Assembly: GCA_028284325.1 (NCBI GenBank)
Contig: JANQRX010000008.1
Coordinates: forward strand, 124,001 to 188,000
DNA: 64,000 bases
From: Bauldia sp.
GTDB taxonomy: Bacteria; Pseudomonadota; Alphaproteobacteria; Rhizobiales; Kaistiaceae
Direction of reading: 5' to 3'
In this document: positions 25,299 to 34,407 of the stretch, one piece after another
How the letters are laid out: every line of letters begins with the position of its first letter
How positions within the stretch are numbered: position 1 is the stretch's first letter
The notes under the pieces: generated by a model
What the model was told of the DNA's origin: nothing
Database searches by the model: none
Seen by the model: the letters and a program-made list of their open reading frames with translations, nothing else
Position numbers and translations under genes: made by a program

Positions 25299-26282
25299 AT
25301 GCAAACGACTTGGATGGGTATGATCGGCGTTGGCCTCGCCTCCGTCGTGGGCCTCACGGCCGCAGCGCCGGCACTGGCGGAGTATCCCGAGCGGCCGATC
25401 ACGATGATCGTCGGTTGGTCGCCGGGCGGTTCGGCCGATATCTCGGCGCGGATTCTCGCCGAAATGGCCGAGGAGGAACTCGGCCAGAAGGTCATCGTGC
25501 AGAACGTGCCGGGCGGCGCCAGTTCCGTCGGGACGCTTCAGGCGGCCAATGCCGAGCCGGACGGCTACACCATCATCAACAACTGGGTCGCCGGCCACAT
25601 CGCCGTGCGCCTGTTCAACCCGGATGTCGGCTACGACATCGACAGCTTCGAACCGATCACCGGCTCGGTACGCCTGCCGTTCACCATCACCGTCAAGGCC
25701 GACAATCCCGCCGACGACCTCGCGAGCTTCGCGACGTGGGCCGAGGAGCAGGGCCGTCCGATCAACATCAGCATCTGCGGCGCCGTCTCGGTACCGCGCA
25801 TGGTGGGCGAGGAAGTGCTGGCGAAGGCCGGCGTGACGGACATCAACCCGGTTGCCTATCCGGGCTGCATGCCCGACGCCATGAAGGACCTGATCGCCGG
25901 ATCGCTGGACGCGGCCGTGGGCGTCCTGGCGGCGACGAAGGTCTTCGCCGGTCAGGTGAAGCACCTGGCCGTCATGACCGACGAGCGCGATCCGCTGTCG
26001 CCGGACGTGCCGACGTCCACGGAGCAGGGCTTCGATATCGGCTGGGGCCTGTCGTCACAGGGCTGGGCCGGGGTGGCCGTGGTCAAGGGCACGCCCGCCG
26101 ACCGCGTCGCCAAGCTGCGGCAGGCCTTCGGCAACGCCGCCGAGTCGGACGCGTTCCGGGACAAGCTGGCGGAGCTGAACTTCAACGCCATGTACCTCTC
26201 GCCGGAAGATTTCGCCGCGCTCTGGCAAACATCGGCCGAGGCGCTGGCACCCGCGGTGGAGCGCCTGTCGCAACAGCAGTAG
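25299..26282 (+). CDS. Tripartite tricarboxylate transporter substrate-binding protein (TctC/Bug family)
   Basis: 327 residues with a cleavable signal (MQTTWMGMIGVGLASVVGLTAAAPALA) and the typical start of the mature protein, EYPERPITMIVGWSPGGSADISARILAEM. Such periplasmic proteins capture carboxylates for a TctAB membrane pair. Further family signs are VIVQNVPGGASSVGTLQAA and the final QTSAEALAPAVERL. GGGAGG precedes the ATG. A 15-bp hairpin follows the gene, before tctB. Confidence 0.93.
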   Translation: MQTTWMGMIGVGLASVVGLTAAAPALAEYPERPITMIVGWSPGGSADISARILAEMAEEELGQKVIVQNVPGGASSVGTLQAANAEPDGYTIINNWVAGHIAVRLFNPDVGYDIDSFEPITGSVRLPFTITVKADNPADDLASFATWAEEQGRPINISICGAVSVPRMVGEEVLAKAGVTDINPVAYPGCMPDAMKDLIAGSLDAAVGVLAATKVFAGQVKHLAVMTDERDPLSPDVPTSTEQGFDIGWGLSSQGWAGVAVVKGTPADRVAKLRQAFGNAAESDAFRDKLAELNFNAMYLSPEDFAALWQTSAEALAPAVERLSQQQ

Positions 26283-26298
26283 CGCACCCGCCTCCCAA

Positions 26299-26333
26299 GG
26301 ATCGTGCGGTACCTTCGGGGTGCCGTGCGATCC
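26299..26333 (+). promoter_or_regulatory. Intercistronic stem-loop after binding-protein gene
   Basis: GGATCGTGCGGTACC pairs with GGTGCCGTGCGATCC as a 15-bp stem including three G-U pairs, with a TTCGG loop, in the 68-base gap between the binding-protein and TctB genes. It probably stabilises or partly terminates the upstream message. Confidence 0.6.
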
Positions 26334-26350
26334 CCCGGCGGCACTTCGTC

Positions 26351-26848
26351 ATGGCTCGACGCGACCTCATTGCCGGCCTGGTAGCCATCATCTTCGGCGC
26401 CTGGATCGTCTACGACACCTTCACGAGCTTCACCGTGCAGGTGTCGAGCCATATCGGGGGCGGGATCGATGCCGGCGGCTATCCGCGGCTGCTCGGTCTC
26501 CTGTCCATCGGTATCGGCGTGCTGCTGGTGCTGGCCAATCTGCGGGCCCTGGCCCCGGCAACCCGTGCCGGCACCGGCGAGCCATCGGAAGGGACGGAGT
26601 CGTTCCGCGCCGCGGCGGTGGCGTTCGGCGTGTTCGTCGCCTATGTCGCCCTCCTCCCCCACCTCGGCTACTTCGTCGCCACGGCGGCGGTCGTCAGCGT
26701 GCTGTTGTGGTTGACCGGCGAGCGCCGGCCGACGGTGATCGCGGTGTGGACGGTCGCCATTGTTGCGACCTTCTTTATCGCCTTCCGCTACGGCGCCACC
26801 ATCCTGCTGCCATCGGGCTCGCTCTGGCGTTCGCTGGGTGTCGCCTGA
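26351..26848 (+). CDS. Tripartite tricarboxylate transporter small membrane subunit (TctB)
   Basis: 165 residues with four predicted membrane helices (LIAGLVAIIFGAWIVYDTF, LLGLLSIGIGVLLVLANL, AFGVFVAYVALLPHLGYFVATAAVVSVLLWL, VAIVATFFIAFRYGATILLP). Length and layout are standard for TctB. It sits between the binding protein and TctA genes, with only 3 bases to TctA. Confidence 0.92.
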   Translation: MARRDLIAGLVAIIFGAWIVYDTFTSFTVQVSSHIGGGIDAGGYPRLLGLLSIGIGVLLVLANLRALAPATRAGTGEPSEGTESFRAAAVAFGVFVAYVALLPHLGYFVATAAVVSVLLWLTGERRPTVIAVWTVAIVATFFIAFRYGATILLPSGSLWRSLGVA

Positions 26849-26851
26849 GCC

Positions 26852-28375
26852 ATGGATCTCTTCTCCGAACTCTCGGGACAACTCGACACCCTGCTCCTCG
26901 GCCCACCGATCCTGGCGGTCGTCGTCGGGCTGTTCATCGGCATCATCGTCGGTGTCCTGCCGGGTCTCGGGCCGCTACTGGGGGTCACCCTCGCCATCCC
27001 CTTCACCTTCCACCTCGAGCCCGTGACCGGCGTGGCGCTGCTGATGGGCATCTACCAGGGCGGATCGTTCGGCGGCGCCATCACGGCGATCGTTCTCGGC
27101 ATACCGGGCACGCCGATCGCGGCCGCGACCCTGCTCGACGGCCGGCCGATGGCCGAGGCCGGGCGCGCGTCCGACGCGGTGACGCTGGCCACCCTGGGCT
27201 CGTGGTTCGGCGGCATCATCAGCGGCATCGCCCTCCTCCTGTTCGCGCCGATCCTGGCGGATATCGCGCTGGAGTTCGGGCCGGCGGAGATCTTCTGCCT
27301 GGCCCTGCTCGGCCTCACCGCCATCGCCACGCTCAGCGAAGCGTCCGCCGTTAAGGGGCTGTTTGCCGGCGTCCTCGGGCTCCTCCTAGCGACGATCGGG
27401 GCCGACCCGTACACCGGCGTCAGCCGCTTCAACTTCGGCATGACCGAACTGTCGGGCGGGATCACGTTCGTCGCGCTTCTGGTCGGCATCTTCGCCATCC
27501 CGGAGGTGCTGCGCCAGATCGAGCGGCACGACATGGTGGGGCGCGGAACGATCATGCTCAGCCTGCGCTGGCAGGCCGTGCGGTCATTGGCGACGCGCGT
27601 GATGACCTATGTCCGTTCGAGCGCAGTGGGTGTCACCGTCGGCGCCATTCCGGGCATCGGCGGCGTGGTCTCGTCGTTCATCGCCTACAAGCTCGCCCGC
27701 GACTTGTCGCGGGACAAGGATCGCTTCGGCAAGGGCGAACCGGACGGGGTCATCGCCACCGAGTCGGCCAACTCGGCTACCACCGGTGGCGCGCTCATCC
27801 CCATGTTGTCGCTCGGCATTCCCGGCGACCCGATCGTGGCGGTGATGATGGGCGGTCTCCTCGTGCACGGCATCACACCCGGGCCACTCCTGTTCATCAC
27901 CGACAAGGATGTGGTGGCCGGCGTCTTCGGCATGTTCCTGACCGGTGCCCTGCTCCTGTTGCCGCTGGCTGCCATCATGGTGCCGCTGTTCTCCCGTGTG
28001 CTCAGGATTCCGCGCAGCCTGCTCATCGTCATCGTCCTGCTGCTTGCGGTCTGGGGTACATTTGCCGTCCAAAGCCGGATCTTCGACCTCTGGACCATGA
28101 TGATCTTCGGTTTGGTGGGGTATTTCATGGTCAAGCTTGAAATCCCGCGTGCGCCACTGGTGATCGGCTTCGTGCTCGGGCCGGTGCTGGAGGTGAATCT
28201 GCGCCGCATGTCGTCGCTCGCAGGCGACGCACCGGTCGATTACTTCCTGGGCCGCCCCATCGCCGCCGGCATTCTGGTGCTGGTGGCCCTGGCGCTTGCC
28301 TATCCGATGCTGTCGGGCCTGCTCCAGGCCCGGCGACAACGATTGGCGGACGCGGAGAAGACGACACCTCAGTAG
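26852..28375 (+). CDS. Tripartite tricarboxylate transporter large membrane subunit (TctA)
   Basis: 507 residues, about 12 membrane segments. The two family repeats are visible: GIIVGVLPGLGPLLGVTLAIPFTF with YQGGSFGGAITAIVLGIPGTPIAAATLLDG, and VGAIPGIGGVVSSFIAYKLAR with ESANSATTGGALIPMLSLGIPGDPIVAVMMG. It forms the cation-coupled carboxylate channel with TctB. The downstream SDR gene begins 10 bases later, so they are probably co-transcribed. Confidence 0.94.
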   Translation: MDLFSELSGQLDTLLLGPPILAVVVGLFIGIIVGVLPGLGPLLGVTLAIPFTFHLEPVTGVALLMGIYQGGSFGGAITAIVLGIPGTPIAAATLLDGRPMAEAGRASDAVTLATLGSWFGGIISGIALLLFAPILADIALEFGPAEIFCLALLGLTAIATLSEASAVKGLFAGVLGLLLATIGADPYTGVSRFNFGMTELSGGITFVALLVGIFAIPEVLRQIERHDMVGRGTIMLSLRWQAVRSLATRVMTYVRSSAVGVTVGAIPGIGGVVSSFIAYKLARDLSRDKDRFGKGEPDGVIATESANSATTGGALIPMLSLGIPGDPIVAVMMGGLLVHGITPGPLLFITDKDVVAGVFGMFLTGALLLLPLAAIMVPLFSRVLRIPRSLLIVIVLLLAVWGTFAVQSRIFDLWTMMIFGLVGYFMVKLEIPRAPLVIGFVLGPVLEVNLRRMSSLAGDAPVDYFLGRPIAAGILVLVALALAYPMLSGLLQARRQRLADAEKTTPQ

Positions 28376-28385
28376 GAGACTCCGA

Positions 28386-29237
28386 ATGGCTGATCTTGCC
28401 GGACAACGCGTTCTGATCACCGGGGCCGGGCGCGGTATCGGCCGCGCCATGGCCCTTGCCAATGCCGCCGCCGGCGCTGCCGTCATCGTGGCGGCGCGCA
28501 CGTCGGCGGAGATCGAGGACACGGCGCGTCTCGTGGAGACCGCCGGCGGCACCGCGAAGGCGATACGCATCGACGTGCTCGACCTCGCCGCCGTGGAAAC
28601 GGCGGTCGCAGGGATCGAACGCGACGACGGCCCGATCGACGCGGTCATCAACAATCACGGCGTGTTCGGCGCCATCGGTCCGATCTGGGAGGTCGATCCG
28701 GCGTCGTGGTGGACGGATGTCGAGGTCAGCGTGCGCGGCACCTTCAACATGTGCCGTGCCGTCCTGCCCCACATGCGCGAACGTCGGCGGGGACGGATCG
28801 TCAATCTCGTCGGCGGCGGCACGGCGGGCGCCTTGCCGATGGGCAGCGGCTACGCGGCGGCCAAAAGCGGGGTCGCGCGGATGACCGAGTGCATCGCTGC
28901 GACCGTCGCCGACGACGGGATCGTCGTCATCGCCATGGCGCCGGGACTGGTCCGCACAGCCATGACCGAATGGCAGTTGTCGAGCCCCGAGGGCAAAAAG
29001 TACATGGCCGGCATCGCCAAGCGATTTGCCGACGGCGACGACCTGCCTGCGGAACGCGCCGGCGAACTGACGGTCGCCATCGCGTCGGGTCGCTTCGACG
29101 CGCTGTCCGGGCGCTGCGTCTCCGCCTGGGACGATTTCGACAAGGTCGAGGCGGCGGCCGGGGGCATTGTGGCGCGCGATCGCCGCGTGTTACGGATGCC
29201 GGGCCTCGGGCCCACGATGAAGCCGACAGACACCTGA
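28386..29237 (+). CDS. SDR family oxidoreductase with extended C-terminus
   Basis: 283 residues. TGAGRGIGRAM, NNHGVFG, NLVGGGTAG at the catalytic Ser position, and YAAAKSGVARM with Tyr and Lys. The usual catalytic Ser is replaced by a glycine-rich stretch (LVGGGTAG), which is worth noting. The C-terminus continues about 30 residues beyond the usual SDR end (SGRCVSAWDDFDKVEAAAGGIVARDRRVLRMPG), as in dehydrogenases of larger substrates. Located between TctA and the hydratase gene in the same operon. Confidence 0.88.
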   Translation: MADLAGQRVLITGAGRGIGRAMALANAAAGAAVIVAARTSAEIEDTARLVETAGGTAKAIRIDVLDLAAVETAVAGIERDDGPIDAVINNHGVFGAIGPIWEVDPASWWTDVEVSVRGTFNMCRAVLPHMRERRRGRIVNLVGGGTAGALPMGSGYAAAKSGVARMTECIAATVADDGIVVIAMAPGLVRTAMTEWQLSSPEGKKYMAGIAKRFADGDDLPAERAGELTVAIASGRFDALSGRCVSAWDDFDKVEAAAGGIVARDRRVLRMPGLGPTMKPTDT

Positions 29238-29272
29238 TCGGCGCGACAGGCCAGTTCCGGGACGCCATCACA

Positions 29273-30052
29273 ATGCTCGACGACAAAGCCTGCGACACGG
29301 CGGCCGGCTTTCTCTTCAGGGCCTGGTCCGGCTCCAATCTTATCGGCGAACTGGACCCGGCCATCCGGCCGCGCGACACCGGCGATGCCTACCGCGTTCA
29401 GCGCCGCGTCATCGCCCTCCACGGTGCACCGATCGCCGGTTGGAAGATCGCTGGCGCGAGCCCGGCCGTGCTCGAGAAGAACGGTGTGCCCATGTACTGC
29501 CCGGTGCCGGAAAACCTGCTGCTCGACAGCGCGCCGACGATCGACTTCGGGCGCTTCCGGCGCCCTCTGGTCGAGCCTGAGTTCGCGCTGATCCTCGGCC
29601 GGGATATCGACCCCGGCGCCGACATTGATGCCATCGACGACACTGACCTGTTCTCCGGCCTTCGCCTCGGTTGCGAGATCGCCGACAGCCGCTATGTCGA
29701 TCCCGGCGCCGCCGGCCTGCCCTCGGTGATCGCCGACCTGGCCAATCTCGGCGCCTATATGCTCGGCCCGGCCGTCGCCGATTCCGATCCGGCATCGCTG
29801 CCGGGGACGCCGGTCGCCCTCACCGTCGACGGCGAAACGGTTGCCGACGAACTTCGCGGTCCGCAGGCGCACGACCTGGTCGGGGTGGCGCGCGTTTTTC
29901 TGTCGTGGCTGTCGGCGTCGGGCCAGGGCATGTCGGCCGGCATGTTCATCAGCACCGGCACGCTGACCAAGCCGACGCCGGTCGCCGCACCGGCGGAGGT
30001 CGCGCTTCGTTTCGGCGATCTGGGTGAGATCGCCTTCTCCGCCTCCGCCTGA
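29273..30052 (+). CDS. 2-keto-4-pentenoate hydratase family protein
   Basis: 259 residues. Members hydrate 2-hydroxypenta-2,4-dienoate or decarboxylate 2-oxohex-3-enedioate in meta-cleavage pathways. The family core is seen: AYRVQRRVIALHGAPIAGWKIAG, the metal-binding Glu region VEPEFALILGRDI, GLRLGCEIADSRY with its acidic ligand, VDGETVADE and the closing GTLTKPTPV. In MhpD-like enzymes two glutamates and an acidic residue hold Mg; equivalents are present. With the tautomerase at the operon start this supports breakdown of an unsaturated keto acid. It ends before a strong hairpin. Confidence 0.88.
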   Translation: MLDDKACDTAAGFLFRAWSGSNLIGELDPAIRPRDTGDAYRVQRRVIALHGAPIAGWKIAGASPAVLEKNGVPMYCPVPENLLLDSAPTIDFGRFRRPLVEPEFALILGRDIDPGADIDAIDDTDLFSGLRLGCEIADSRYVDPGAAGLPSVIADLANLGAYMLGPAVADSDPASLPGTPVALTVDGETVADELRGPQAHDLVGVARVFLSWLSASGQGMSAGMFISTGTLTKPTPVAAPAEVALRFGDLGEIAFSASA

Positions 30053-30058
30053 AGCGAT

Positions 30059-30081
30059 CGGGGCGCCCGTCGGGCGCCCCG
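30059..30081. terminator. Strong hairpin between convergent operons (probable bidirectional terminator)
   Basis: CGGGGCGCCC and GGGCGCCCCG form a perfect 10-bp stem with a 3-base loop, 7 bases after the hydratase stop and 14 bases beyond the stop of the convergent binding-protein gene. No long T-run is present, but stem strength and location suggest transcription ends here from both sides. Confidence 0.75.
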
Positions 30082-30094
30082 CAGCCCAGCGAAC

Positions 30095-31159
30095 CTACAG
30101 GCCGCTGATTTCCTCGATGGTGGCCGTGATGCCTTCGGGCCGGTTGCGATAGTTGGCGAAGACGTTCAGCGTCGCTTCGGTGGAGTTGTAGTACTGCGGC
30201 GTTCCGATGACCTCGGTGTACTCCGCCAGGAACGCCGGATCGTTCGCCGTCGCCTGATAGGCCTCGCGCAGCACGTCAACGACCGCGTCGGGCACGCCGG
30301 GTGGCGCGATCACGGCCTGGTCGGCGGCCATGATGTTCGAGCGATGCCACTTGTAGGCTTCCCAGTACGGGCCCGACGGCTCGGCGCCGTCGTTGAACGC
30401 CTTGTAGACATCGATGATGCTCATCGTCGCCGGCGGATAGGTACCCTCGGCCGGATTGACGACGTTGCCCTCGGCGTCGAAGTTGACGTGGTGATAGACC
30501 GGGTGGCCCGGTTCGGACTCGGTCCCGAAGAACCGTGTCGCGCCCGCGAGGCCAGCATGGCCGGCCTGCACCTCATTGGCCTTGATCGCGGGGGCGATCT
30601 TGCCGAAGCCGCCAAAGCCGCCGACGTAGCGGAAATCGACGTCCAGCAGCCTCAGGGCGAGATTGCCGAGGATCTCGATGGTGCGGGTCGCGCCGCGTCC
30701 GCCGACAATGAACTGGTCGGCGTCCTCGAGGTCGAGCGCGGTCTGGGCGACGTCCTTGCGGACGACCAGCGACGGAAAGCCGACGCCCGAACCGATGACG
30801 CCCATCTCCTCGGGGACGTAGCGAACACCCTCGCGCTGCTCCAGCACCGCCGGCGCGTTCCAGGCGCCGTAGTAGATGGTCGCGCCGTCCTTCGGTGCGT
30901 TCTCGAACATGAAGTTCAGCGCGACGGCGCCGGCCGCACCGGGGCGGTTCTGCGGCACCACGTTGGGATTGCCGGGCAGGTGCCCCGCCATGTGCTTGGT
31001 GAAGATGCGGCCGGCGATGTCGCCGCCACTGCCGGCCGGGACCGACATGATGACGTTCAGCGTGTCGAACGACACGTCGTCCGCCACCGCCGGACTATGT
31101 CCCACGGCCAGACCGAGGGCGCTGCCGGCCACGACGGCCATGAAGTCTCTGCGTTTCAT
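30095..31159 (-). CDS. Tripartite transporter binding protein (TctC/Bug-like), Tat-exported
   Basis: 354 residues from the ATG at 31159, which follows a GAAAGGG site; upstream in-frame sequence lacks family similarity. The N-terminus MKRRDFMAVVAGSALGLAVG has a twin-arginine motif (RRDFM), unlike the Sec signals of the other two TctC proteins in this window. The mature part has NVIMSVPAGSGGDIAGRIFTKHM and VVPQNRPGAAGAVALNFMFE, a divergent TctC pattern. It is the last gene of the operon, 44 bases after the fused TctA-TctB gene, and ends before the 30059-30081 hairpin. Substrate unknown. Confidence 0.88.
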   Translation of the reverse strand: MKRRDFMAVVAGSALGLAVGHSPAVADDVSFDTLNVIMSVPAGSGGDIAGRIFTKHMAGHLPGNPNVVPQNRPGAAGAVALNFMFENAPKDGATIYYGAWNAPAVLEQREGVRYVPEEMGVIGSGVGFPSLVVRKDVAQTALDLEDADQFIVGGRGATRTIEILGNLALRLLDVDFRYVGGFGGFGKIAPAIKANEVQAGHAGLAGATRFFGTESEPGHPVYHHVNFDAEGNVVNPAEGTYPPATMSIIDVYKAFNDGAEPSGPYWEAYKWHRSNIMAADQAVIAPPGVPDAVVDVLREAYQATANDPAFLAEYTEVIGTPQYYNSTEATLNVFANYRNRPEGITATIEEISGL

Positions 31160-31203
31160 TCCCTTTCTCCTCCCAGATGCCGCGGGCCCCGCCCGCGTCT
31201 TGC

Positions 31204-33258
31204 CTAGATGACCAGCCACGCCGGGAACCAGCCCGGCAGGCCCTCGCGCAGCGGCTCGTAGATCATCGAGCGCAGCCAGAACGTGTTGACGACGCGATCG
31301 TAGAATCCGACGAGCAGCAACCAGCCTGCGGCGGCATAGGCGGCCGACAGCCAGACGCTGAAGCGGCCCCACACGCGCAGATAGACGAACATCAGAATCG
31401 GGATGGCGAGCTTCTGCCCGACCATCGCGGTGAGCACGACGGTGCCCACGAGATAGGCGATGAACCAGGCCGAGCGCCCGAGCAGCGCCTCGGCGACCTT
31501 GTCGTGCACCAACTGCCTGAGCTGCCCCAACCGCCGGGCCGCGCGCAGCGCCATGAGGTCCGAACCGACCGAGGTCACCGCAAGCAGAAGACCCGGCACG
31601 ATGGCGATGAGCGGGAACAGCGCAACGAATTGCGGCCAGGCGAAGGCCCTGATGCCGGAGAGCAGGAAGACCACGACCACGATCGCGCCGAACGCGAGCG
31701 ACATGACGACGTTGTCGGCTTCGCCCTCACCGGTCACGGCGGGCGTGTCGTCCGCCGCGTCGCCGGCCGCCGTCTCGCGCAGCCGGGCGCGGGCGATGGA
31801 CCCGCGGACCGAGAAGAACAGCGTCGCGATGATGAGCACCAGGATCACCAGCACGATGGGCCGGGTCAGCCAGCCGACACCTTCGTGGATGCGCCAGCTG
31901 AGGAGGAACGAGTTCTCCATCAGGCCGCCCAGGATGAAGGCGAGCACCACCGGCGGCCGCGGCCAGCCGCCCTGCTTCATCAGGTAGCCGATGATTCCGA
32001 ACACCACGAGCGCGACCCAGTCGCCGAGGCTCGCCGAGGCGAGCCAGGCGCCCATGAAGACGAAGAGCAGGACACCGGGCACGATCAGATGCCCGGACAT
32101 GAACGCCACCCGCGCCACCTGGTTGCTCCACAACATCAGGCCGCCGGCGGCGATGATGTTGGCGATTGCGATGGTCCAGACCATCGAGAAGGTGAGCGGC
32201 AGTTCCGTGGTCAGCATCTCCACGCCGGGGCGCAACCCCTGGATCAGCAGGGCGCTGAGGAGCAGCGCGTTCATCGCGCTGCCGGGCACGCCGAACGCCA
32301 CCGTCGGGATCAGCGCACCGCCGCGGACCGCGTTATTGGCCGCCTCGGGCGCGATGACGCCGCGCACGTCGCCGGTCCCGTAGCGCTCGGGGTTCTTGGT
32401 CGACTGGACGGCGTGTCCGTAGGCGACCCAGTCGACGATGGCGCCGCCGAGGCCCGGGATCATGCCGATATAGACGCCGATCACCGCGCAACGGGCGGCG
32501 AGCCAACTGTTCCGGTAGGCATCGCGTACGCCCTGCATCAATTGCTGCAAGCCGCCGAGGTCCTGTCGTACCCGGGATATGGATCGATCGCGAATGGCCA
32601 GTTCCATGAGCTCGGGGACGGCGAACAGTCCGAGCACCACCGGCAGCAGCGGCAGGCGGTCGAGGAGGTAGGTGGTTCCCAGCCAGTAGCGGGGGATGGC
32701 CTGGTCGTCGGCATAGCCGACGGCCGAGAACAGCAGCCCCAGCGCGGCCGCCGCGAGCCCCTTGGACACCGACCTGCCCGAGAGCGAACCGACCATCGCC
32801 AGGCCCAGGATCGCCAGCATGAACAGTTCGGGGTTGTTGAAGCGAACGATGATCGGCAGCGCGACGGGCAGCGACAGGGCCAGGATCGCGGCGCCGAACA
32901 CGCCGCCGAACGCAGAGACGGTGAAGGCCGCGCCGAAGGCCCGCGACGCCTGTCCCTTCTGCGCCATCGGGTAGCCGTCGAGGATGGTCGCCTGCGACGA
33001 CGCCGTGCCGGGGATACCGAGCATGACCGAGGCGATGGTGTCGGAGGTCGAGGTCACCGCGTAGATGGCGAGCAGGATCGCGAACGCCGACACCGGCTCC
33101 ATGCCGAAGGTGAACGGCAGCACCAGCACGATGCCGAGGCCGCCGCCCAGCCCGGGGACGGCGCCAAGCCAGATGCCGATGAGGATGCCAAGCAGCAGGT
33201 AGCCAAGCGCCGGCCACTGGAAAACCAGAAACGCGCCCTGAACGAACGCATCAAGCAC
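31204..33258 (-). CDS. Fused tripartite transporter membrane protein TctA-TctB
   Basis: 684 residues from a GTG at 33258 with GGAGGG 7 bases upstream. Residues 1-500 are a full TctA: GILIGIWLGAVPGLGGGLGIVLVLPFTFG, STSDTIASVMLGIPGTASSQATILDG, then GVYIGMIPGLGGAIVDWVAYGHAVQ and PEAANNAVRGGALIPTVAFGVPGSAMNALLL. After a hydrophilic linker (about 515-545, rich in Ala, Asp and Arg) comes a TctB-like region with four helices (SLAFGAIVVVVFLLSGIRAF onward). Separate tctA and tctB genes are the norm, so this is a natural fusion with its partner binding protein encoded just downstream. Confidence 0.9.
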   Translation of the reverse strand: MLDAFVQGAFLVFQWPALGYLLLGILIGIWLGAVPGLGGGLGIVLVLPFTFGMEPVSAFAILLAIYAVTSTSDTIASVMLGIPGTASSQATILDGYPMAQKGQASRAFGAAFTVSAFGGVFGAAILALSLPVALPIIVRFNNPELFMLAILGLAMVGSLSGRSVSKGLAAAALGLLFSAVGYADDQAIPRYWLGTTYLLDRLPLLPVVLGLFAVPELMELAIRDRSISRVRQDLGGLQQLMQGVRDAYRNSWLAARCAVIGVYIGMIPGLGGAIVDWVAYGHAVQSTKNPERYGTGDVRGVIAPEAANNAVRGGALIPTVAFGVPGSAMNALLLSALLIQGLRPGVEMLTTELPLTFSMVWTIAIANIIAAGGLMLWSNQVARVAFMSGHLIVPGVLLFVFMGAWLASASLGDWVALVVFGIIGYLMKQGGWPRPPVVLAFILGGLMENSFLLSWRIHEGVGWLTRPIVLVILVLIIATLFFSVRGSIARARLRETAAGDAADDTPAVTGEGEADNVVMSLAFGAIVVVVFLLSGIRAFAWPQFVALFPLIAIVPGLLLAVTSVGSDLMALRAARRLGQLRQLVHDKVAEALLGRSAWFIAYLVGTVVLTAMVGQKLAIPILMFVYLRVWGRFSVWLSAAYAAAGWLLLVGFYDRVVNTFWLRSMIYEPLREGLPGWFPAWLVI

Positions 33259-33390
33259 GCGCGGTCCCTCCTGCGCTTTTGGCGACCGTTCCAAACGGCG
33301 CAAAGCCCAGCAAGCGCGCGACCGCGCCGTGCCACATTGTGAGACTTGCTGGCGGGCCGACTGTTGCTTTCATGTCCGCGGCGACAGGCA

Positions 33391-34405
33391 TCACCAGCGG
33401 AATCGGTTGGGCCCGAAGTCGCCGAAGTCGCCCTGGTAGAACGCCGAGACGTGCTCTCCCGGCGCCACGATCGCGTCGATGGCGGCATCGTCCGCGGTGT
33501 CCCAGTCCAGCGACAGCGCCGCCAGATAGGCGTCCAGTTGCTCCATCGTCCGCGGGCCGACGATCGGACTGGTCACCCCCGGGTCGCTGCATCACCCAGG
33601 CGGTCGCGAAGGTCGCCGGGGCGACGTTCCGCTGTTCGGCAATGGCGGCGACGGCGCGCGCGGCGTCGACGATCGCGTCGGAGATCCGCATCCGGTGGCG
33701 CCAGTTGGTGGTGTCGGCGAGGCGTGAGCCTTCAGGCGGCCGGGCGGCGTCGCGGTACTTGCCGCTCAGCATGCCACCGGCGAGCGGGCCGAACGGGATC
33801 AGCCCGATACCGTGCGTCTGGGCCATCGGCACCAGCTCGCGTTCGATCCGGCGGTCCAGGATGTTGTAGGGCGGCTGCTCGCAAACGAACCGGTTGAGGC
33901 CGAGTTCCTTCGCCGCCCACAGCGATTCGACGATCTTCCACGACGTGAAGAAACTCGTGCCGATGTAGCGGACCTTGCCGGCGCGGATGAGATCGTCGAG
34001 CGCCCGGAGCGATTCGTCGATCGCCACGTCGGTGCGCGGGCGATGGAGCTGGTAGAGATCGATCACGTCGGTTTGCAGGCGCTTCAGGCTCGCCTCGCAC
34101 GCAGCGATGATATGGCGGCGGGAGATGCCCTGGTCGTTGGGATCGTCGCTCATCGTGCCGTGCGCCTTGGTGGCGAGGATCACGCCGGCGCGCTTGCCGT
34201 TCCGCTTCAGGGCCTCGCCGACGACCTCCTCGCTGGCGCCGCGGTGGTAGACGTCGGCGGTGTCGATGAAGTTGATGCCGGCATCGAGGGCGCGATCGAT
34301 GATCGCGTACGACTCGTCGGGTGGCGTCCGGCCGCCGAACATCATCGTGCCGAGACAGAGGGGGCTCACCCTGACGCCGGTGCGTCCGAGATTCCTGTGG
34401 TCCAT
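33391..34405 (-). pseudogene. Aldo/keto reductase with a single-base frameshift
   Basis: Starts at the ATG 34405, 3 bases after the TctA stop. The frame gives a complete AKR barrel up to [19 protein letters not shown] (Asp and Tyr), LATKAHG (Lys) and LYQLHRP (His) supply the catalytic tetrad. At the CCCCC run 33576-33580 the reading frame shifts by one; removing one base restores [21 protein letters not shown], the family's NADP-binding end, which continues in the other frame to 33391 (FGPNRFRW). Either a recent inactivating mutation or a homopolymer sequencing error. If intact it would be an NADPH-dependent reductase of about 337 residues. Confidence 0.85.
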
Positions 34406-34407
34406 GA

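Noticed and set aside
31177..33342. Very long open frame opposite the fused TctA-TctB gene
   Set aside because: The translation is rich in Arg, His, Asp and Gln with no recognisable domain; it is a by-product of high GC in the third codon position of the real gene. Similar long antisense frames opposite 12776-13735, 13818-15434 and 57390-58961 were rejected for the same reason.
33329..33345. GTGCCACATTGTGAGAC upstream of the fused TctA-TctB gene as another GTTCCA-type site
   Set aside because: Right arm matches poorly and the dyad is imperfect; kept out of the motif set.
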